Below, in pieces: positions 27,010 through 37,657 of a stretch of 64,000 bases of DNA. Positions within the stretch are counted from its first letter, which is position 1; every line of letters starts with the position of its first letter. Both the position numbers and the translations under genes were made by a program. Below the pieces are notes generated by a model that saw nothing but the letters and a program-made list of their open reading frames with translations, did not search any database and had not been told where the DNA came from. The DNA is from Pseudomonas phenolilytica (GTDB lineage Bacteria > Pseudomonadota > Gammaproteobacteria > Pseudomonadales > Pseudomonadaceae). The stretch lies in the NCBI RefSeq assembly GCF_021432765.1, contig NZ_CP058908.1:2186001-2250000 (forward strand). Reading direction: 5' to 3'.

Positions 27010-27584
27010 GCCTGCGCATCGATCTGCTGCGCCACGGCGAGACCGAGCGCGGTGGCGGCTTTCGCGGCAGCCTCGACGACGCGCTGACGGCGCGCGGCTG
27101 GCAGCAGATGCACGCCGCGCTGCATGACGCGGGCCCGTGGGATGCCCTGATCAGCTCGCCGCTGCAACGCTGCGCCGCGTTTGCCGGCCAGCTCGCCGCG
27201 CAGCGTGCACTGCCGCTGCGGCTGGAGCCGGACCTGCGCGAGCTGCATTTCGGCGACTGGGAAGGCCGCAGCGCCGCCGAGCTGATGCAGACCGATGCCG
27301 AGGCGCTGGGGCGCTTCTGGGCCGATCCCTTCAGGTTCACGCCGCCGGCGGGCGAGCCGCTGGTGGACTTCCGGCACCGTGTGTTCGCCGCCGTGGCGCG
27401 ATTGCAACGCGAGTATGCGGGGCAACGGCTGCTGCTGATCGGCCATGCCGGCGTGATGCGCTTGCTGCTGGCACGGGCGCGCGGCCTGCCGTGCGAGCGT
27501 CTGCTCGAGGTCAGCGTCGCGCATGGCGAACTGCTGCCGCTGAGTTTGCCTTGGCCGATGGACAGCGCCTGGCCCAACCCCTGA
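27006..27584 (+). CDS. cobC: Alpha-ribazole phosphatase (histidine phosphatase family)
   Basis: 192 residues starting at GTG 27006 in a GTGA overlap with the cobT stop. Phosphohistidine motif [34 protein letters not shown] and the second catalytic His in [12 protein letters not shown]. It removes the phosphate from alpha-ribazole phosphate (or from the cobalamin 5'-phosphate). The symbol follows Salmonella usage and differs from pseudomonad cobC, which denotes the aminotransferase-like enzyme. Confidence 0.9.
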   Translation: MSLRIDLLRHGETERGGGFRGSLDDALTARGWQQMHAALHDAGPWDALISSPLQRCAAFAGQLAAQRALPLRLEPDLRELHFGDWEGRSAAELMQTDAEALGRFWADPFRFTPPAGEPLVDFRHRVFAAVARLQREYAGQRLLLIGHAGVMRLLLARARGLPCERLLEVSVAHGELLPLSLPWPMDSAWPNP

Positions 27585-27601
27585 ACCTGCCTGGAATGCC
27601 C

Positions 27602-28333
27602 ATGCTGCCGTTGCTCATCGCCGTGCAATTTCTCACCAGCCTGCCGATCCGCCTGCCGGTCATGCCGACCGCGCAGCAGCAGGGGCGCTCGCTGCTGCAC
27701 TACCCGAGCGTGGGCCTGCTGCTCGGCGCATTGCTGTGGCTGGCCGCGGTGCTGCTGGGCGGTACACCGCCGGTGCTGCAGGCCGCCCTCGTGCTGACGC
27801 TCTGGGTCGCGCTGAGCGGCGCGCTGCACCTCGACGGTCTGGCCGACAGTGCCGACGCCTGGCTCGGCGGTTTCGGCGACCGCGAACGCACCCTGGCAAT
27901 CATGAAGGACCCGCGCAGCGGCCCGGTGGCCGTGGTGGTGCTGGTGCTGCTGCTGTTGCTGAAGTTCGTCGCGTTGCTGGTGCTGTTGCAGGCGCATCAG
28001 CTCGTGGCGCTGCTGCTGGCGCCGCTGCTCGGGCGCACGGCGCTGCTGGCGCTGTTCCTCTCGACGGCCTATGTGCGGCCGAACGGTCTCGGCCACGCAC
28101 TGGCGACGAACCTGCCGCGTGAGCGCGCGCGCGGCGTGCTGGCGGTGGTGGTTATCGGTTGCCTGCCGTTCGGCGTTGGCGGGCTGCTCGCCCTGGCGTG
28201 CGCTGCGGTGACTTTCCTGCTGGCGCGCCGCGCCATGTGTCGTCGTCTGGGCGGCACCACGGGCGATACTGCCGGCGCGCTGCTGGAACTGGTGGAATGT
28301 GCCGTGCTGCTGGGGCTGGCGCTGCAGGTCTAG
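27602..28333 (+). CDS. cobS: Adenosylcobinamide-GDP ribazoletransferase (cobalamin synthase)
   Basis: 243-residue membrane protein (CobV) with the conserved ALHLDGLADSADAWLGGFGDRERTL region, MKDPRSGPVAVVV and about six transmembrane helices. It joins alpha-ribazole to adenosylcobinamide-GDP as the last assembly step. ATG 27602 is preferred to ATG 27596 because GGA 27593-27595 then sits six bases upstream and MLPLLIAVQFLTSLP fits the family start. Its TAG stop overlaps the convergent LysR stop in a CTAG palindrome. Confidence 0.94.
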   Translation: MLPLLIAVQFLTSLPIRLPVMPTAQQQGRSLLHYPSVGLLLGALLWLAAVLLGGTPPVLQAALVLTLWVALSGALHLDGLADSADAWLGGFGDRERTLAIMKDPRSGPVAVVVLVLLLLLKFVALLVLLQAHQLVALLLAPLLGRTALLALFLSTAYVRPNGLGHALATNLPRERARGVLAVVVIGCLPFGVGGLLALACAAVTFLLARRAMCRRLGGTTGDTAGALLELVECAVLLGLALQV

Positions 28334-29262
28334 CCTCGTCCTGGTGCCCGCTCGATCACCGGCGCATGTTGCGCCATCAGCGCGACGATCCAGTCGATGA
28401 ACACCCGCAGCTTCGCGCTGACGTGGCGGTTCGGCGCAAAGGCCAGGTACAGCGGCATCGGCTCGAGTTGCCAGTCCTCGAACAGGCGCACCAGCTCACC
28501 GTTCGCCAGGTGCTGGTCGGCCATGTAGTCGGGCAGCCAGAACACGCCCATTCCGGCCAGCCCGGCGGCGAGGTAGGCGTTGCCGTCATCCACTGCGAGC
28601 ACGTAGCGGCCCTGCACCTGGACCCGCTCGCCCTGGCGCTGCATGGCATACGGCGTGGGCTTGCCGGTGCGCGCCCAGAGAAAACCGACGATCCGGTGGT
28701 GGGTGTTTTCCAGTTCGCCGGGGTGCGTTGGCGTGCCGGCGCGCTGCAGGTAGCCAGGCGCGGCATACACGGCCAGGCGCAGGTCGCCGACGTGGCGGGC
28801 GATCAGCGATTGATCGCTCAGCTCGCCGCCGCGCACCACGCAGTCGACGTTCTCGTCGATCAGGTCGACCCGCCGGTCGCTGACGCCCATGTCCAGCTGG
28901 ATGTCCGGATAACGTGCGTGGAAGGCCGGCAGCGCCGGGATCAGGATCAGGCGTGCCAGCGGGCTGGGCACGTCCACGCGCAGGCGTCCCCTGGGTACGG
29001 TGGCTGCGCCGGACAAGCTGGTCTCGACATCATCCAGCTCGGCCAACAGACGCACCACGCGCTCGTAGTAGGCGGCGCCGTCGGCGGTGACGTTGACCTT
29101 GCGTGTGGTGCGGTTGAGCAGGCGGACCCGCAGCCGCGCCTCCAGCTGTTGAATCATCTGGGTGACGCTGGTCTTGCCGATCTGCAGCGTTTCGGCCGCC
29201 TTGGTGAAGCTGCCGGTTTCCACCACGCGAGCGAAGGCCTGCATTGCATCGAAACGGTCCAT
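28330..29262 (-). CDS. LysR-family transcriptional regulator
   Basis: 310 residues. N-terminal winged helix-turn-helix (ARVVETGSFTKAAETLQIGK, then TSVTQMIQQLEARLRVRLLN) and a type-2 periplasmic-binding-like effector domain (RLRVDVPSPLARLILIPALP, DLRLAVYAAPGYLQRAGTP). It is transcribed away from the RidA-family gene across a 134 bp gap, so it may control that gene; the effector is unknown. Confidence 0.9.
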   Translation of the reverse strand: MDRFDAMQAFARVVETGSFTKAAETLQIGKTSVTQMIQQLEARLRVRLLNRTTRKVNVTADGAAYYERVVRLLAELDDVETSLSGAATVPRGRLRVDVPSPLARLILIPALPAFHARYPDIQLDMGVSDRRVDLIDENVDCVVRGGELSDQSLIARHVGDLRLAVYAAPGYLQRAGTPTHPGELENTHHRIVGFLWARTGKPTPYAMQRQGERVQVQGRYVLAVDDGNAYLAAGLAGMGVFWLPDYMADQHLANGELVRLFEDWQLEPMPLYLAFAPNRHVSAKLRVFIDWIVALMAQHAPVIERAPGRG

Positions 29263-29396
29263 CTGCGCTCCGCTGATTGTTTGGTTTTCACGAACAGTCT
29301 TGGCCGGGCTCGCGAGTTTATCCAGCCGGGCGGCAACCCTACAGTGGCTGCGTATTCATCGACGGGTCGGCAGCGACCCCACAAAAGGAGAGAAGC

Positions 29397-29792
29397 ATGG
29401 CCCGTGACGTTGTTTTTCCGCCGGCGCGCCAGGCCCTGTACGAGCGCAACCGCTATTCCCCGGCGATCCGCGCCAATGGCTTGCTGTTCGTTTCCGGGCA
29501 GGTCGGCAGTCGCGAGGACGGTTCGCCGGAGCCGGAGCTGGAGGCACAGGTCCGACGCGCGTTCGACAACCTCAACGCGATTCTCGACGCCGCAGGCTGC
29601 ACCTTCGCGGATGTGGTCGACGTGACGGTTTTCATGGTCGATCCGCCGGCGATCTTCGAGCGCGTCTGGCAGATCGTGGCGCAGTATTGGGGCGCGGCGC
29701 CGCATCCGACGCTGACGGCCGTCGGGGTGACTTGGCTCTACGGCTTCCAGTTCGAGATCAAGATCATCGCCCAACTGCCAGAGGCGGTCTGA
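29397..29792 (+). CDS. RidA/YjgF-family protein, non-archetypal
   Basis: 131 residues with the chorismate-mutase-like trimer fold signature: GLLFVSGQVGS, RRAFDNLNAILDAAGCTFADVV and DVTVFMVDP. The C-terminal segment reads PHPTLTAVGVTWLYGFQFEIKI where archetypal RidA has an Arg-containing PARS/T motif needed for imine deaminase activity. It therefore belongs to a Rid subgroup that may not hydrolyse 2-aminoacrylate. ATG 29397 follows AAAGGAG. Confidence 0.85.
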   Translation: MARDVVFPPARQALYERNRYSPAIRANGLLFVSGQVGSREDGSPEPELEAQVRRAFDNLNAILDAAGCTFADVVDVTVFMVDPPAIFERVWQIVAQYWGAAPHPTLTAVGVTWLYGFQFEIKIIAQLPEAV

Positions 29793-29798
29793 GCGGGC

Positions 29799-30887
29799 TC
29801 AGCCCAGCAGCGCCACCGTTTTGATCTGCGCCCACAGCGCCTTGCCGGGAACCACGCCGAGCTGGTCCGCCGAGCGCCGGGTGATGCGTGCCAGCAACGG
29901 CGTACCGCCGGCATCCAGGCGCACCAGCACGTGCGCCGGGGTGTCGGCCACCGCCAGCGCCTCGACCCGGGCCGGCAGCAGGTTGCTGATGCTGCTGCCT
30001 TCGGCACGCTCCAGCGCCAGGCTGACGTCGCGCGCGTGCACGCGAAAACGCAGGCGCTGGCCGATGGCCTGCGGGCGTTGCGAAACCAGCACCTCGCCGC
30101 CCGGAAATACCAGCCGGGTCAGGTGATAGGCGGGGTCGTGTCCGGCGATCTCACCTTCGACCACCACGCCGGCGTCGTCGCTGAAGGCGGTCGGCAGGTC
30201 GAGCCGTGCCAGCGTCTCGCGCAGCTCGCCCTGGACAATGGCCCGGCCCTGGTCGAGCAGCACCAGATGATCGGCCAGCCGCGCTACCTCGTCCGGTGAG
30301 TGGCTGACGTAGAGCACTGGAATGTCCAGCTCGTCGTGCAGGCGTTCGAGATAGGGCAGGATTTCGTGCTTGCGCTTGAGGTCCAGCGCCGCCAGCGGTT
30401 CGTCCATCAGCAGCAGGCGCGGGCTGGTGAGCAGCGCGCGGGCCATGCCGACGCGCTGACGCTCGCCGCCGGACAGCCGCGCGGGCATGCGCTCGAGCAG
30501 ATGGCCGATGCCCAGCAGGTCCACTGCCTGATCCCAGGCCACGCGACGTTCCTCCGCCGCCACGCGCTTCATGCCGAACTCCAGGTTGCGCCGCACCGAG
30601 AGGTGCGTGAACAGGTTGGCGTCCTGGAACACGTAGCCGATGGCGCGCCGGTGCGGCGGCACGAACAGCCCGCGGGCGCTGTCCTGCCAGCATGCGCCGT
30701 TGATCTCCAATTGTCCGCTGGCGCCGCGTTCCAGCCCGGCCACACAGCGCAGCAGCGTGGTCTTGCCCGAACCGGAGTGGCCGAACAGCGCCGTGACGCC
30801 GCGCCCGGGCAGCGCCAGGTCGACGTCCAGGCGGAAGTCGGCATAGTCCACGCGCAGGCGGGCGCGAATTGCCTGGACGCCGCTCAT
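29799..30887 (-). CDS. modC: Molybdate ABC transporter ATP-binding protein
   Basis: 362 residues. ABC ATPase with Walker [14 protein letters not shown] (near residues 34-46), signature [17 protein letters not shown] and Walker B LLLMDEP, followed by a C-terminal molybdate-binding TOBE domain ([20 protein letters not shown]). It energises molybdate uptake through ModB. Its start overlaps the modB stop by four bases on the minus strand. Confidence 0.95.
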   Translation of the reverse strand: MSGVQAIRARLRVDYADFRLDVDLALPGRGVTALFGHSGSGKTTLLRCVAGLERGASGQLEINGACWQDSARGLFVPPHRRAIGYVFQDANLFTHLSVRRNLEFGMKRVAAEERRVAWDQAVDLLGIGHLLERMPARLSGGERQRVGMARALLTSPRLLLMDEPLAALDLKRKHEILPYLERLHDELDIPVLYVSHSPDEVARLADHLVLLDQGRAIVQGELRETLARLDLPTAFSDDAGVVVEGEIAGHDPAYHLTRLVFPGGEVLVSQRPQAIGQRLRFRVHARDVSLALERAEGSSISNLLPARVEALAVADTPAHVLVRLDAGGTPLLARITRRSADQLGVVPGKALWAQIKTVALLG

Positions 30888-31564
30888 CCGCGCCACCCCT
30901 GACGCTGGCGGCTGCCATACAGCGCCAGCAGCACGAGAAAGGAGAACAGCAGCATGCCACCGGCCAGCCAGTGGGCCTGGGCGTACTCCATCGCCTCGAC
31001 GTGATCGTAGATCTGCACCGAAACCACGCGGGTCTTCTCGGGAATGTTGCCGCCAATCATCAGCACCACGCCGAACTCGCCGACGGTATGGGCGAAGCCG
31101 AGGATGCTGGCGGTGACGAAGCCCGGCCGCGCCAGCGGCAGCACCACGCTGAAGAAGCTGTCCCACGGGCTGGCGCGCAGCGTCGCGGCGGCTTCCAGCG
31201 GCGCATCGCCGATGGCCTCGAAGGCGTTCTGCAACGGCTGCACGACGAAGGGCATCGAATACAGCACCGAGCCGACCACCAGGCCGGCAAAGCTGAACGG
31301 CAGCAAGCCCAGGCCCAGGCTCTGGGTGAGCTGGCCGAGCAGCCCGTTCGGCCCCATCGCCACCAGCAGGTAGAAGCCCAGGACGGTCGGCGGCAGCACC
31401 AGCGGCAGCGCCACCACCGCGCCAATCGGCCCGCGCCACCTGGAATGCGTGCGCGCCAGCCACCACGCCAGCGGGGTACCGAGCAGCAACAGCAGCACGG
31501 TGGTGGTGCTGGCCAGCTTGACGGTCAGCCAGATGGCCGCGAGGTCGACGCTGTCGAGCATCAT
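30884..31564 (-). CDS. modB: Molybdate ABC transporter permease
   Basis: 226-residue inner-membrane permease with five to six spans and the ABC EAA-type loop ([20 protein letters not shown]). [13 protein letters not shown] and [19 protein letters not shown] are hallmark ModB segments. It lies between modA (four bases upstream) and modC. Confidence 0.95.
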   Translation of the reverse strand: MMLDSVDLAAIWLTVKLASTTTVLLLLLGTPLAWWLARTHSRWRGPIGAVVALPLVLPPTVLGFYLLVAMGPNGLLGQLTQSLGLGLLPFSFAGLVVGSVLYSMPFVVQPLQNAFEAIGDAPLEAAATLRASPWDSFFSVVLPLARPGFVTASILGFAHTVGEFGVVLMIGGNIPEKTRVVSVQIYDHVEAMEYAQAHWLAGGMLLFSFLVLLALYGSRQRQGWRG

Positions 31565-31568
31565 TGGT

Positions 31569-33202
<1,634 letters not shown>

Positions 33203-33243
33203 GAGCGATCCGCTGCTGCTGGGAAAGGTGGCATTCTGGAGCG

Positions 33244-33267
33244 CGCTATATCGTTTTGTATATAGCG
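33244..33267. promoter_or_regulatory. ModE operator-like palindrome
   Basis: CGCTATAT (33244-33251) and ATATAGCG (33260-33267) form a perfect 8-bp inverted repeat with an 8-bp spacer. This matches the known ModE-box half-site pattern CGCTATAT-type. It lies 42 bp before the modE start in an AT-rich patch that contrasts with the surrounding GC-rich sequence. It probably mediates molybdate-dependent autorepression of modEABC. Confidence 0.85.
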
Positions 33268-33328
33268 CTGCGGAGGTATACCCGTCAGCCGGTGCTAGCG
33301 TGGGGCAGCGTCGTCGGCCGCGTTACGC

Positions 33329-34555
33329 TCAGCCGCAACACGGCGTGTGCGGTTCGCCGCTCGTTTGTGCGTTCGCCTGGAGCTTCCAGGCCCAGGCGAA
33401 CACCAGCAGGCCGCCGACCGCAGTCGCTGCGCCGATGTAGCCGGTAGAGGTCCAGCCGAAACCGGCGCTGATCGCCAGGCCGCCGAGCCAGGGGCCGAGG
33501 GCGTTGGCGATGTTGAAGGCGGCGTGGTTGGAGGCCGCGGCGAGCGTCTGGGCATCCGCGGCGACGTCCATCAGATGGGTCTGCAGAGCCGGCGACAGCG
33601 AGACCATGGTGCCCACCGCGAATACCGCCGGAAAGATCGTCCATGTCGAATGCGCCGCGAGCGGGAATACCAGCAGCACCAGCGCGCTCCACAGCAGCAG
33701 CCAGGCGACGGCCTGAAAGCGCAGGCGGTCGAACAGCCAGCCGCCGACGACGTTGCCGATGATGCCGCCGAGGCCGAACGCGGCGAGGGCAAAGGGAATC
33801 CAGCCGGCATTGACGCGGGTGACTTCCAGCAGCGTCGGGGCCATGTAGCTGAACACGCAGAACATGCCGGCGAAACCGATCGAGCTGATCGCCAGGGCCA
33901 GCCAGACCTGCGGCCGATGGAACGCGCGGATCTCGTGCAGCGGACTGTTGCGCGGCTCGTCCTGATTGAGCGGCAGGAACAGCGCCACCAGCAGCACGGT
34001 GAGCAGTGCGATGGCGCCGACCAGGGCGAAGGCATAGCGCCAGCTCAGCCATTGGCCGAGCCAGGTGGCGATCGGGTTGCCGATCAGGATCGCCACCGTC
34101 AGGCCCATCAGCACCCGGGCCACGGCCTGGGCGCGTTTGTCCGGCGCGACCATTGAGGCAGCCACCAGCATCGCCACGCCGAAGTAGGCGCCGTGCGGCA
34201 AGCCGGTGACGAAGCGGAAGGCCATCAGCGTGTGATAGTCCGGCGCCAGGGCGCTGGCGAAGTTGCCCAGAGCGAAGAAGCCCATCAGCAGCAAGAGCAG
34301 GTGACGGCGGAACAGCCGCGAACCGAGGATCGCCAACAACGGCGCGCCGACCACCACGCCGAGCGCATAGGTGCTGATCACATGACCGACCTGCGGCTCG
34401 CTGATGGCCAGGCCGCGGGCGACCTCGGGCATCAGCCCCATGATGGCGAACTCACCGGTGCCGATGGCGAAACCACCCATGGCCAGCGCCAGTTCGATCA
34501 GCAGTACGGCGCGAGCGGAAAGGGCTGGCATCGTTGCGGTGGCTTGCGCCGTCAT
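33329..34555 (-). CDS. MFS transporter of the DHA1 (AraJ/YdhP-like) group
   Basis: 408 residues, twelve hydrophobic segments. MGGFAIGTGEFAIMGLMPEVA and the loop GSRLFRRHLLLLLMGFF are typical of the sugar-efflux/arabinose-export-like DHA1 subfamily. It probably exports a small molecule or drug; the substrate is unknown. Start ATG (complement 34553-34555) is chosen because GAGGTG precedes it at the right spacing; the longer frame lacks this. Confidence 0.87.
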   Translation of the reverse strand: MTAQATATMPALSARAVLLIELALAMGGFAIGTGEFAIMGLMPEVARGLAISEPQVGHVISTYALGVVVGAPLLAILGSRLFRRHLLLLLMGFFALGNFASALAPDYHTLMAFRFVTGLPHGAYFGVAMLVAASMVAPDKRAQAVARVLMGLTVAILIGNPIATWLGQWLSWRYAFALVGAIALLTVLLVALFLPLNQDEPRNSPLHEIRAFHRPQVWLALAISSIGFAGMFCVFSYMAPTLLEVTRVNAGWIPFALAAFGLGGIIGNVVGGWLFDRLRFQAVAWLLLWSALVLLVFPLAAHSTWTIFPAVFAVGTMVSLSPALQTHLMDVAADAQTLAAASNHAAFNIANALGPWLGGLAISAGFGWTSTGYIGAATAVGGLLVFAWAWKLQANAQTSGEPHTPCCG

Positions 34556-34925
34556 GGTCACCTCGAATCGAATGCAAAGGGCCGGCATTATTCACCGGCT
34601 GGCGTGGTGGTAAAGCTCTGGTTGCCGTGCCTGCCGCCGGCTCAGGCTGAATGGATTGCAGGGGCGCGCAGGAGTTCGGCGCAATCGGCGAAAAGGTTGG
34701 ATGGTCGCATTTGGTGATGTTGGCAGTGCATTTTCTGACCTATCGGACAAGCGGTATGGCGGATAGCCATCTTGCGAGCCGCATCCTTGATTCCGGTCAG
34801 GGAGACTGTCTGGTCACGTCCGTATTTTGGCGCCTGAAACTGGATGTTCTGCCGTAGCCGGTGTTCACAGCCTTAGGGCTCGAGCGGCGTCGTGCAGCGC
34901 CTGCGACCCCTTCAGGACCCACTCC
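34556..34925. other. 370 bp gap between the MFS and chemoreceptor genes
   Basis: Divergent promoter region for the MFS exporter and the chemoreceptor. Base composition around 34700-34860 is less GC-rich than the genes around it. A 68-codon frame (34651-34857) lacks a convincing Shine-Dalgarno and codon bias. I see no RNA gene, palindromic operator or repeat. Confidence 0.5.
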
Positions 34926-36947
34926 ATGAAAAAGCTCTTCCTGCCCGCCGAAGCTCTGATGAACCGGCTCAGCTATCCGATCAAGTTCGGCTTGCTCGGG
35001 CTGCTGGTCACCGCCATCTTCGCCAGCCTGATGCTGAGCCTGGCCGGCCAGCTCAATCGCACCATCGAGCGCTCGGAGAACGAGCTGGTCGCCTCTTCGC
35101 TGTCGCGACCGATGGCCAAACTGGTGGAACTGGTGCAGCAGCACCGCGGCATGTCGTCGATGCTGCTGGGTGGAAACAGCGCGCTGGCCACGCGCCGCAG
35201 CGAGCGTGAGACGGATATCGAGGCGGCGCTGGCGCTGCTCGAGCGCACCCTGGCTGAGGACAAGCGCGCACTACCCCAATGGCAGGGGATCGGCCAGGCC
35301 TGGGACGAGATCCGTCGTGACGGCCTGAGCTGGCCGCAGAGCCGCAACTTCCAGGCGCACACCGCGCTGATCGGCAAGCTGCTGAGCTTCCAGACCCAGC
35401 TGGCCGATGCCTATGGCCTGACCTTCGATCCCGAGGCGGAAACCTTCTACCTGATGTCCGCCGCGCTGAATCACATGCCCAGCCTGATCGAGCGCATCGG
35501 CCAGCTGCGTGGCAGCGGCGCGGCCGCGCTGGCGCAGGGCAACGTCGACGATCAGCGGCGCACCGCGCTGATCGTGCTGAGCGAGCAGATCAAGACCGCC
35601 ACCGGCAACATGCGCGACAGCCTGGACAAGGTCGTCGCGCTGCGCCCGGAGCTGCGTACGCGCCTTACCGAGGCGGTGACGGCGATGGACGAGCGCGGCC
35701 AGAACATCGAGCGCGTCATGCATGCGCTGGTCTTCGAAGGCGACTTCACCAGCACCACCTCGGTGCAGTTCTTCGACATGGCGACCGAGGCCATCGGCAT
35801 CGGCTACAGCCAGATGCACGACGTGCTGCTGCCGACCCTGGACCAGCTGTTGCACCAGCGCATCGCCGACGCCCGCCAGGTGCTGTACCTGAACCTCGCC
35901 GTGCTGGCCGGTGTGCTCGCGGTGATCGGCTACCTGTCGGTCGGCGCCTACCTGTCGGTGATGACCAGCATCCGCAGCCTGCGCGAAGGCAGCGAGAAGC
36001 TCGCCGCCGGCGACCTCACCACGCATATCCAGCTGACGGCGCGCGACGAGCTGCGCTATGTGGCCGGCAGCTTCAACGACATGGCCGACGCCATGCGCCG
36101 GCTGATCGGCAACATCAAGGACAACTCCGACCATGTAGCCGATTCGGCACGCAGTCTGGTCGCGGCGTCCGGGCAGATTCACGTCGCCTCGCAGTGCCAG
36201 AGCGATGCCGCGGCGAGCATGGCGGCGGCGGTCGAGCAGATGACCGTGGGCATCGAGAGCATCGCGCGCAACGCCGGCGATGCCGATGCGTTGGCGCACC
36301 GTTCCGGCGAGCTGTCGCGCCAGGGTGGCGAGATCGTTGCGGCGGTGGTCGAGGAAATCAGCCAGATTGCGGTGTCGGTGGGCGATTCGGCGCGCACCGT
36401 CGCCGAGCTGGGCGAGCGCTCCGGGCAGATCTCGGCAATCGTCGGGGTGATTGGCGATATTGCCGCGCAGACCAACCTGCTGGCGCTGAATGCGGCGATT
36501 GAGGCCGCGCGCGCCGGCGAGCAGGGCCGCGGCTTCGCGGTGGTCGCCGACGAGGTGCGCAAGCTGGCTGAGCGCACCGCCCAGTCGACCAAAGAAATCT
36601 CGCAGATGGTCGCCGCGATCCAGCAGGGCACCGAGGGTGCCGTGCAGGGCATGGAGCAGGGCGTGGTGCGCGTCAACGAAGGCGTTGCCCGTGCGCAGCG
36701 GGCCGGCGAGGCGATGGGCGGTATTCGCGAGGCAGCCAATCAGGTGCTCGACACCGTGGCGGAAATCTCCAATGCGCTGCGCGAGCAGAGCGCCGCTTCC
36801 GCGGAGATCGCCCAGCAGGTCAGCACCATCGCACGCATGGCCGAGGAGAACGGCGAGGCGGTTGGCAGCAACCACCACACCGCCAGCCGCCTGAGCGACC
36901 TGGCCGGGACGCTGCTGGACAACGTCAGTCGCTTCAAGGCGAGTTGA
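34926..36947 (+). CDS. Methyl-accepting chemotaxis protein with large helical periplasmic domain
   Basis: 673 residues. TM1 at about 17-43, a ~275-residue periplasmic helical domain containing [15 protein letters not shown]2 at about 318-345, HAMP ([20 protein letters not shown]) and a cytoplasmic signalling domain with the invariant hairpin [20 protein letters not shown] near residue 515. The [11 protein letters not shown] pattern recalls NIT-type nitrate/nitrite-sensing domains, but the ligand is unproven. No C-terminal CheR-binding pentapeptide. ATG 34926 is preferred over a frame start 99 bp upstream. Confidence 0.93.
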   Translation: MKKLFLPAEALMNRLSYPIKFGLLGLLVTAIFASLMLSLAGQLNRTIERSENELVASSLSRPMAKLVELVQQHRGMSSMLLGGNSALATRRSERETDIEAALALLERTLAEDKRALPQWQGIGQAWDEIRRDGLSWPQSRNFQAHTALIGKLLSFQTQLADAYGLTFDPEAETFYLMSAALNHMPSLIERIGQLRGSGAAALAQGNVDDQRRTALIVLSEQIKTATGNMRDSLDKVVALRPELRTRLTEAVTAMDERGQNIERVMHALVFEGDFTSTTSVQFFDMATEAIGIGYSQMHDVLLPTLDQLLHQRIADARQVLYLNLAVLAGVLAVIGYLSVGAYLSVMTSIRSLREGSEKLAAGDLTTHIQLTARDELRYVAGSFNDMADAMRRLIGNIKDNSDHVADSARSLVAASGQIHVASQCQSDAAASMAAAVEQMTVGIESIARNAGDADALAHRSGELSRQGGEIVAAVVEEISQIAVSVGDSARTVAELGERSGQISAIVGVIGDIAAQTNLLALNAAIEAARAGEQGRGFAVVADEVRKLAERTAQSTKEISQMVAAIQQGTEGAVQGMEQGVVRVNEGVARAQRAGEAMGGIREAANQVLDTVAEISNALREQSAASAEIAQQVSTIARMAEENGEAVGSNHHTASRLSDLAGTLLDNVSRFKAS

Positions 36948-36952
36948 TTATG

Positions 36953-36982
36953 CGGCGCCGCCGGCTTTGCCGAGCGGCGCCG
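36953..36982. terminator. Probable bidirectional hairpin terminator
   Basis: CGGCGCCGCCGG (36953-36964) pairs with CCGAGCGGCGCCG (36970-36982) with one bulged base around CTTTG. It sits between the convergent chemoreceptor and ion-channel genes, 5 bp after the first stop. No long U-run on either strand, so termination strength is uncertain. Confidence 0.55.
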
Positions 36983-36989
36983 TCGATGT

Positions 36990-37652
36990 TCAGCGTCGCA
37001 CGATGGTCAGACCGATCAGACGCGACACCACCAGGGCGATGTACATCACCCCGGCGATTTCCTCGAGCATCACCACGGCGCGCGCCTGCGGCGTCACGGG
37101 CAGGATGTCACCCAGGCCGACGCCGGAGAGCAGGGTGACGCTGAGGAACAGCATTTCCATCCAGCTGCGTGGCGAGTCGGGCTGCGCGGCGCCGGTGAAA
37201 CTGCCGGGATAGAGCATCTGGCAGGCCATGAAGACATAGGCGAAGGCCCATGCCAGCAGCGTGAAGGTGGCGCCCACGGCGAACAGTTCGTCGGTGGTGG
37301 CGCGCTGGTCTTCGTTCATGTAGCCGATCAGGCTGACGGTCGCATAGAAATAGAAGCCGGCCTCCAGGGCGAATAGCCACAGATCGAGCCCCGGCCGCTC
37401 GACGAACACACCGACCACGTTCAGCGTGACGATCAGCGCCGCGAGACCGAAGGCCACGCCCTGCAGCGTCGGGCCACGACGCACCATGCGCAGCGCCGAG
37501 ACCAGCACGATGGCGCTGAACGCGCCGAAGAACGCGCGCGGTTCGGGCAGCCCCTCCATGAACGGGTAGAGCACGATGCCCAGCAGCTGAATCAGCAGCA
37601 GGCCGGCGGACGGGTACTGCACGACGTAGTAGAACGGGTTATGGCGCTTCAT
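36990..37652 (-). CDS. Ion-channel (two-TM pore-domain) family membrane protein
   Basis: 220 residues with about six hydrophobic segments; the last two flank a pore loop LFLSVTLLSGVGLGDILPVT near residue 185. The loop aligns with the potassium-channel filter T-V-G-Y-G-D but reads G-V-G-L-G-D, so the canonical Thr and Tyr are replaced. The Gly-x-Gly-Asp core and downstream TPQARAVVMLEEIAGVMYIA are retained. Ion selectivity is uncertain. It is five bp upstream of the symporter gene's stop on the same strand. Confidence 0.75.
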   Translation of the reverse strand: MKRHNPFYYVVQYPSAGLLLIQLLGIVLYPFMEGLPEPRAFFGAFSAIVLVSALRMVRRGPTLQGVAFGLAALIVTLNVVGVFVERPGLDLWLFALEAGFYFYATVSLIGYMNEDQRATTDELFAVGATFTLLAWAFAYVFMACQMLYPGSFTGAAQPDSPRSWMEMLFLSVTLLSGVGLGDILPVTPQARAVVMLEEIAGVMYIALVVSRLIGLTIVRR

Positions 37653-37657
37653 GATCG

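Noticed and set aside
34651..34857. 68-codon ORF in the MFS/chemoreceptor gap
   Set aside because: No Shine-Dalgarno and unlike coding composition.
35271..36878. 535-codon minus-strand frame opposite the chemoreceptor
   Set aside because: Antisense shadow; low-complexity His/Arg/Leu composition.
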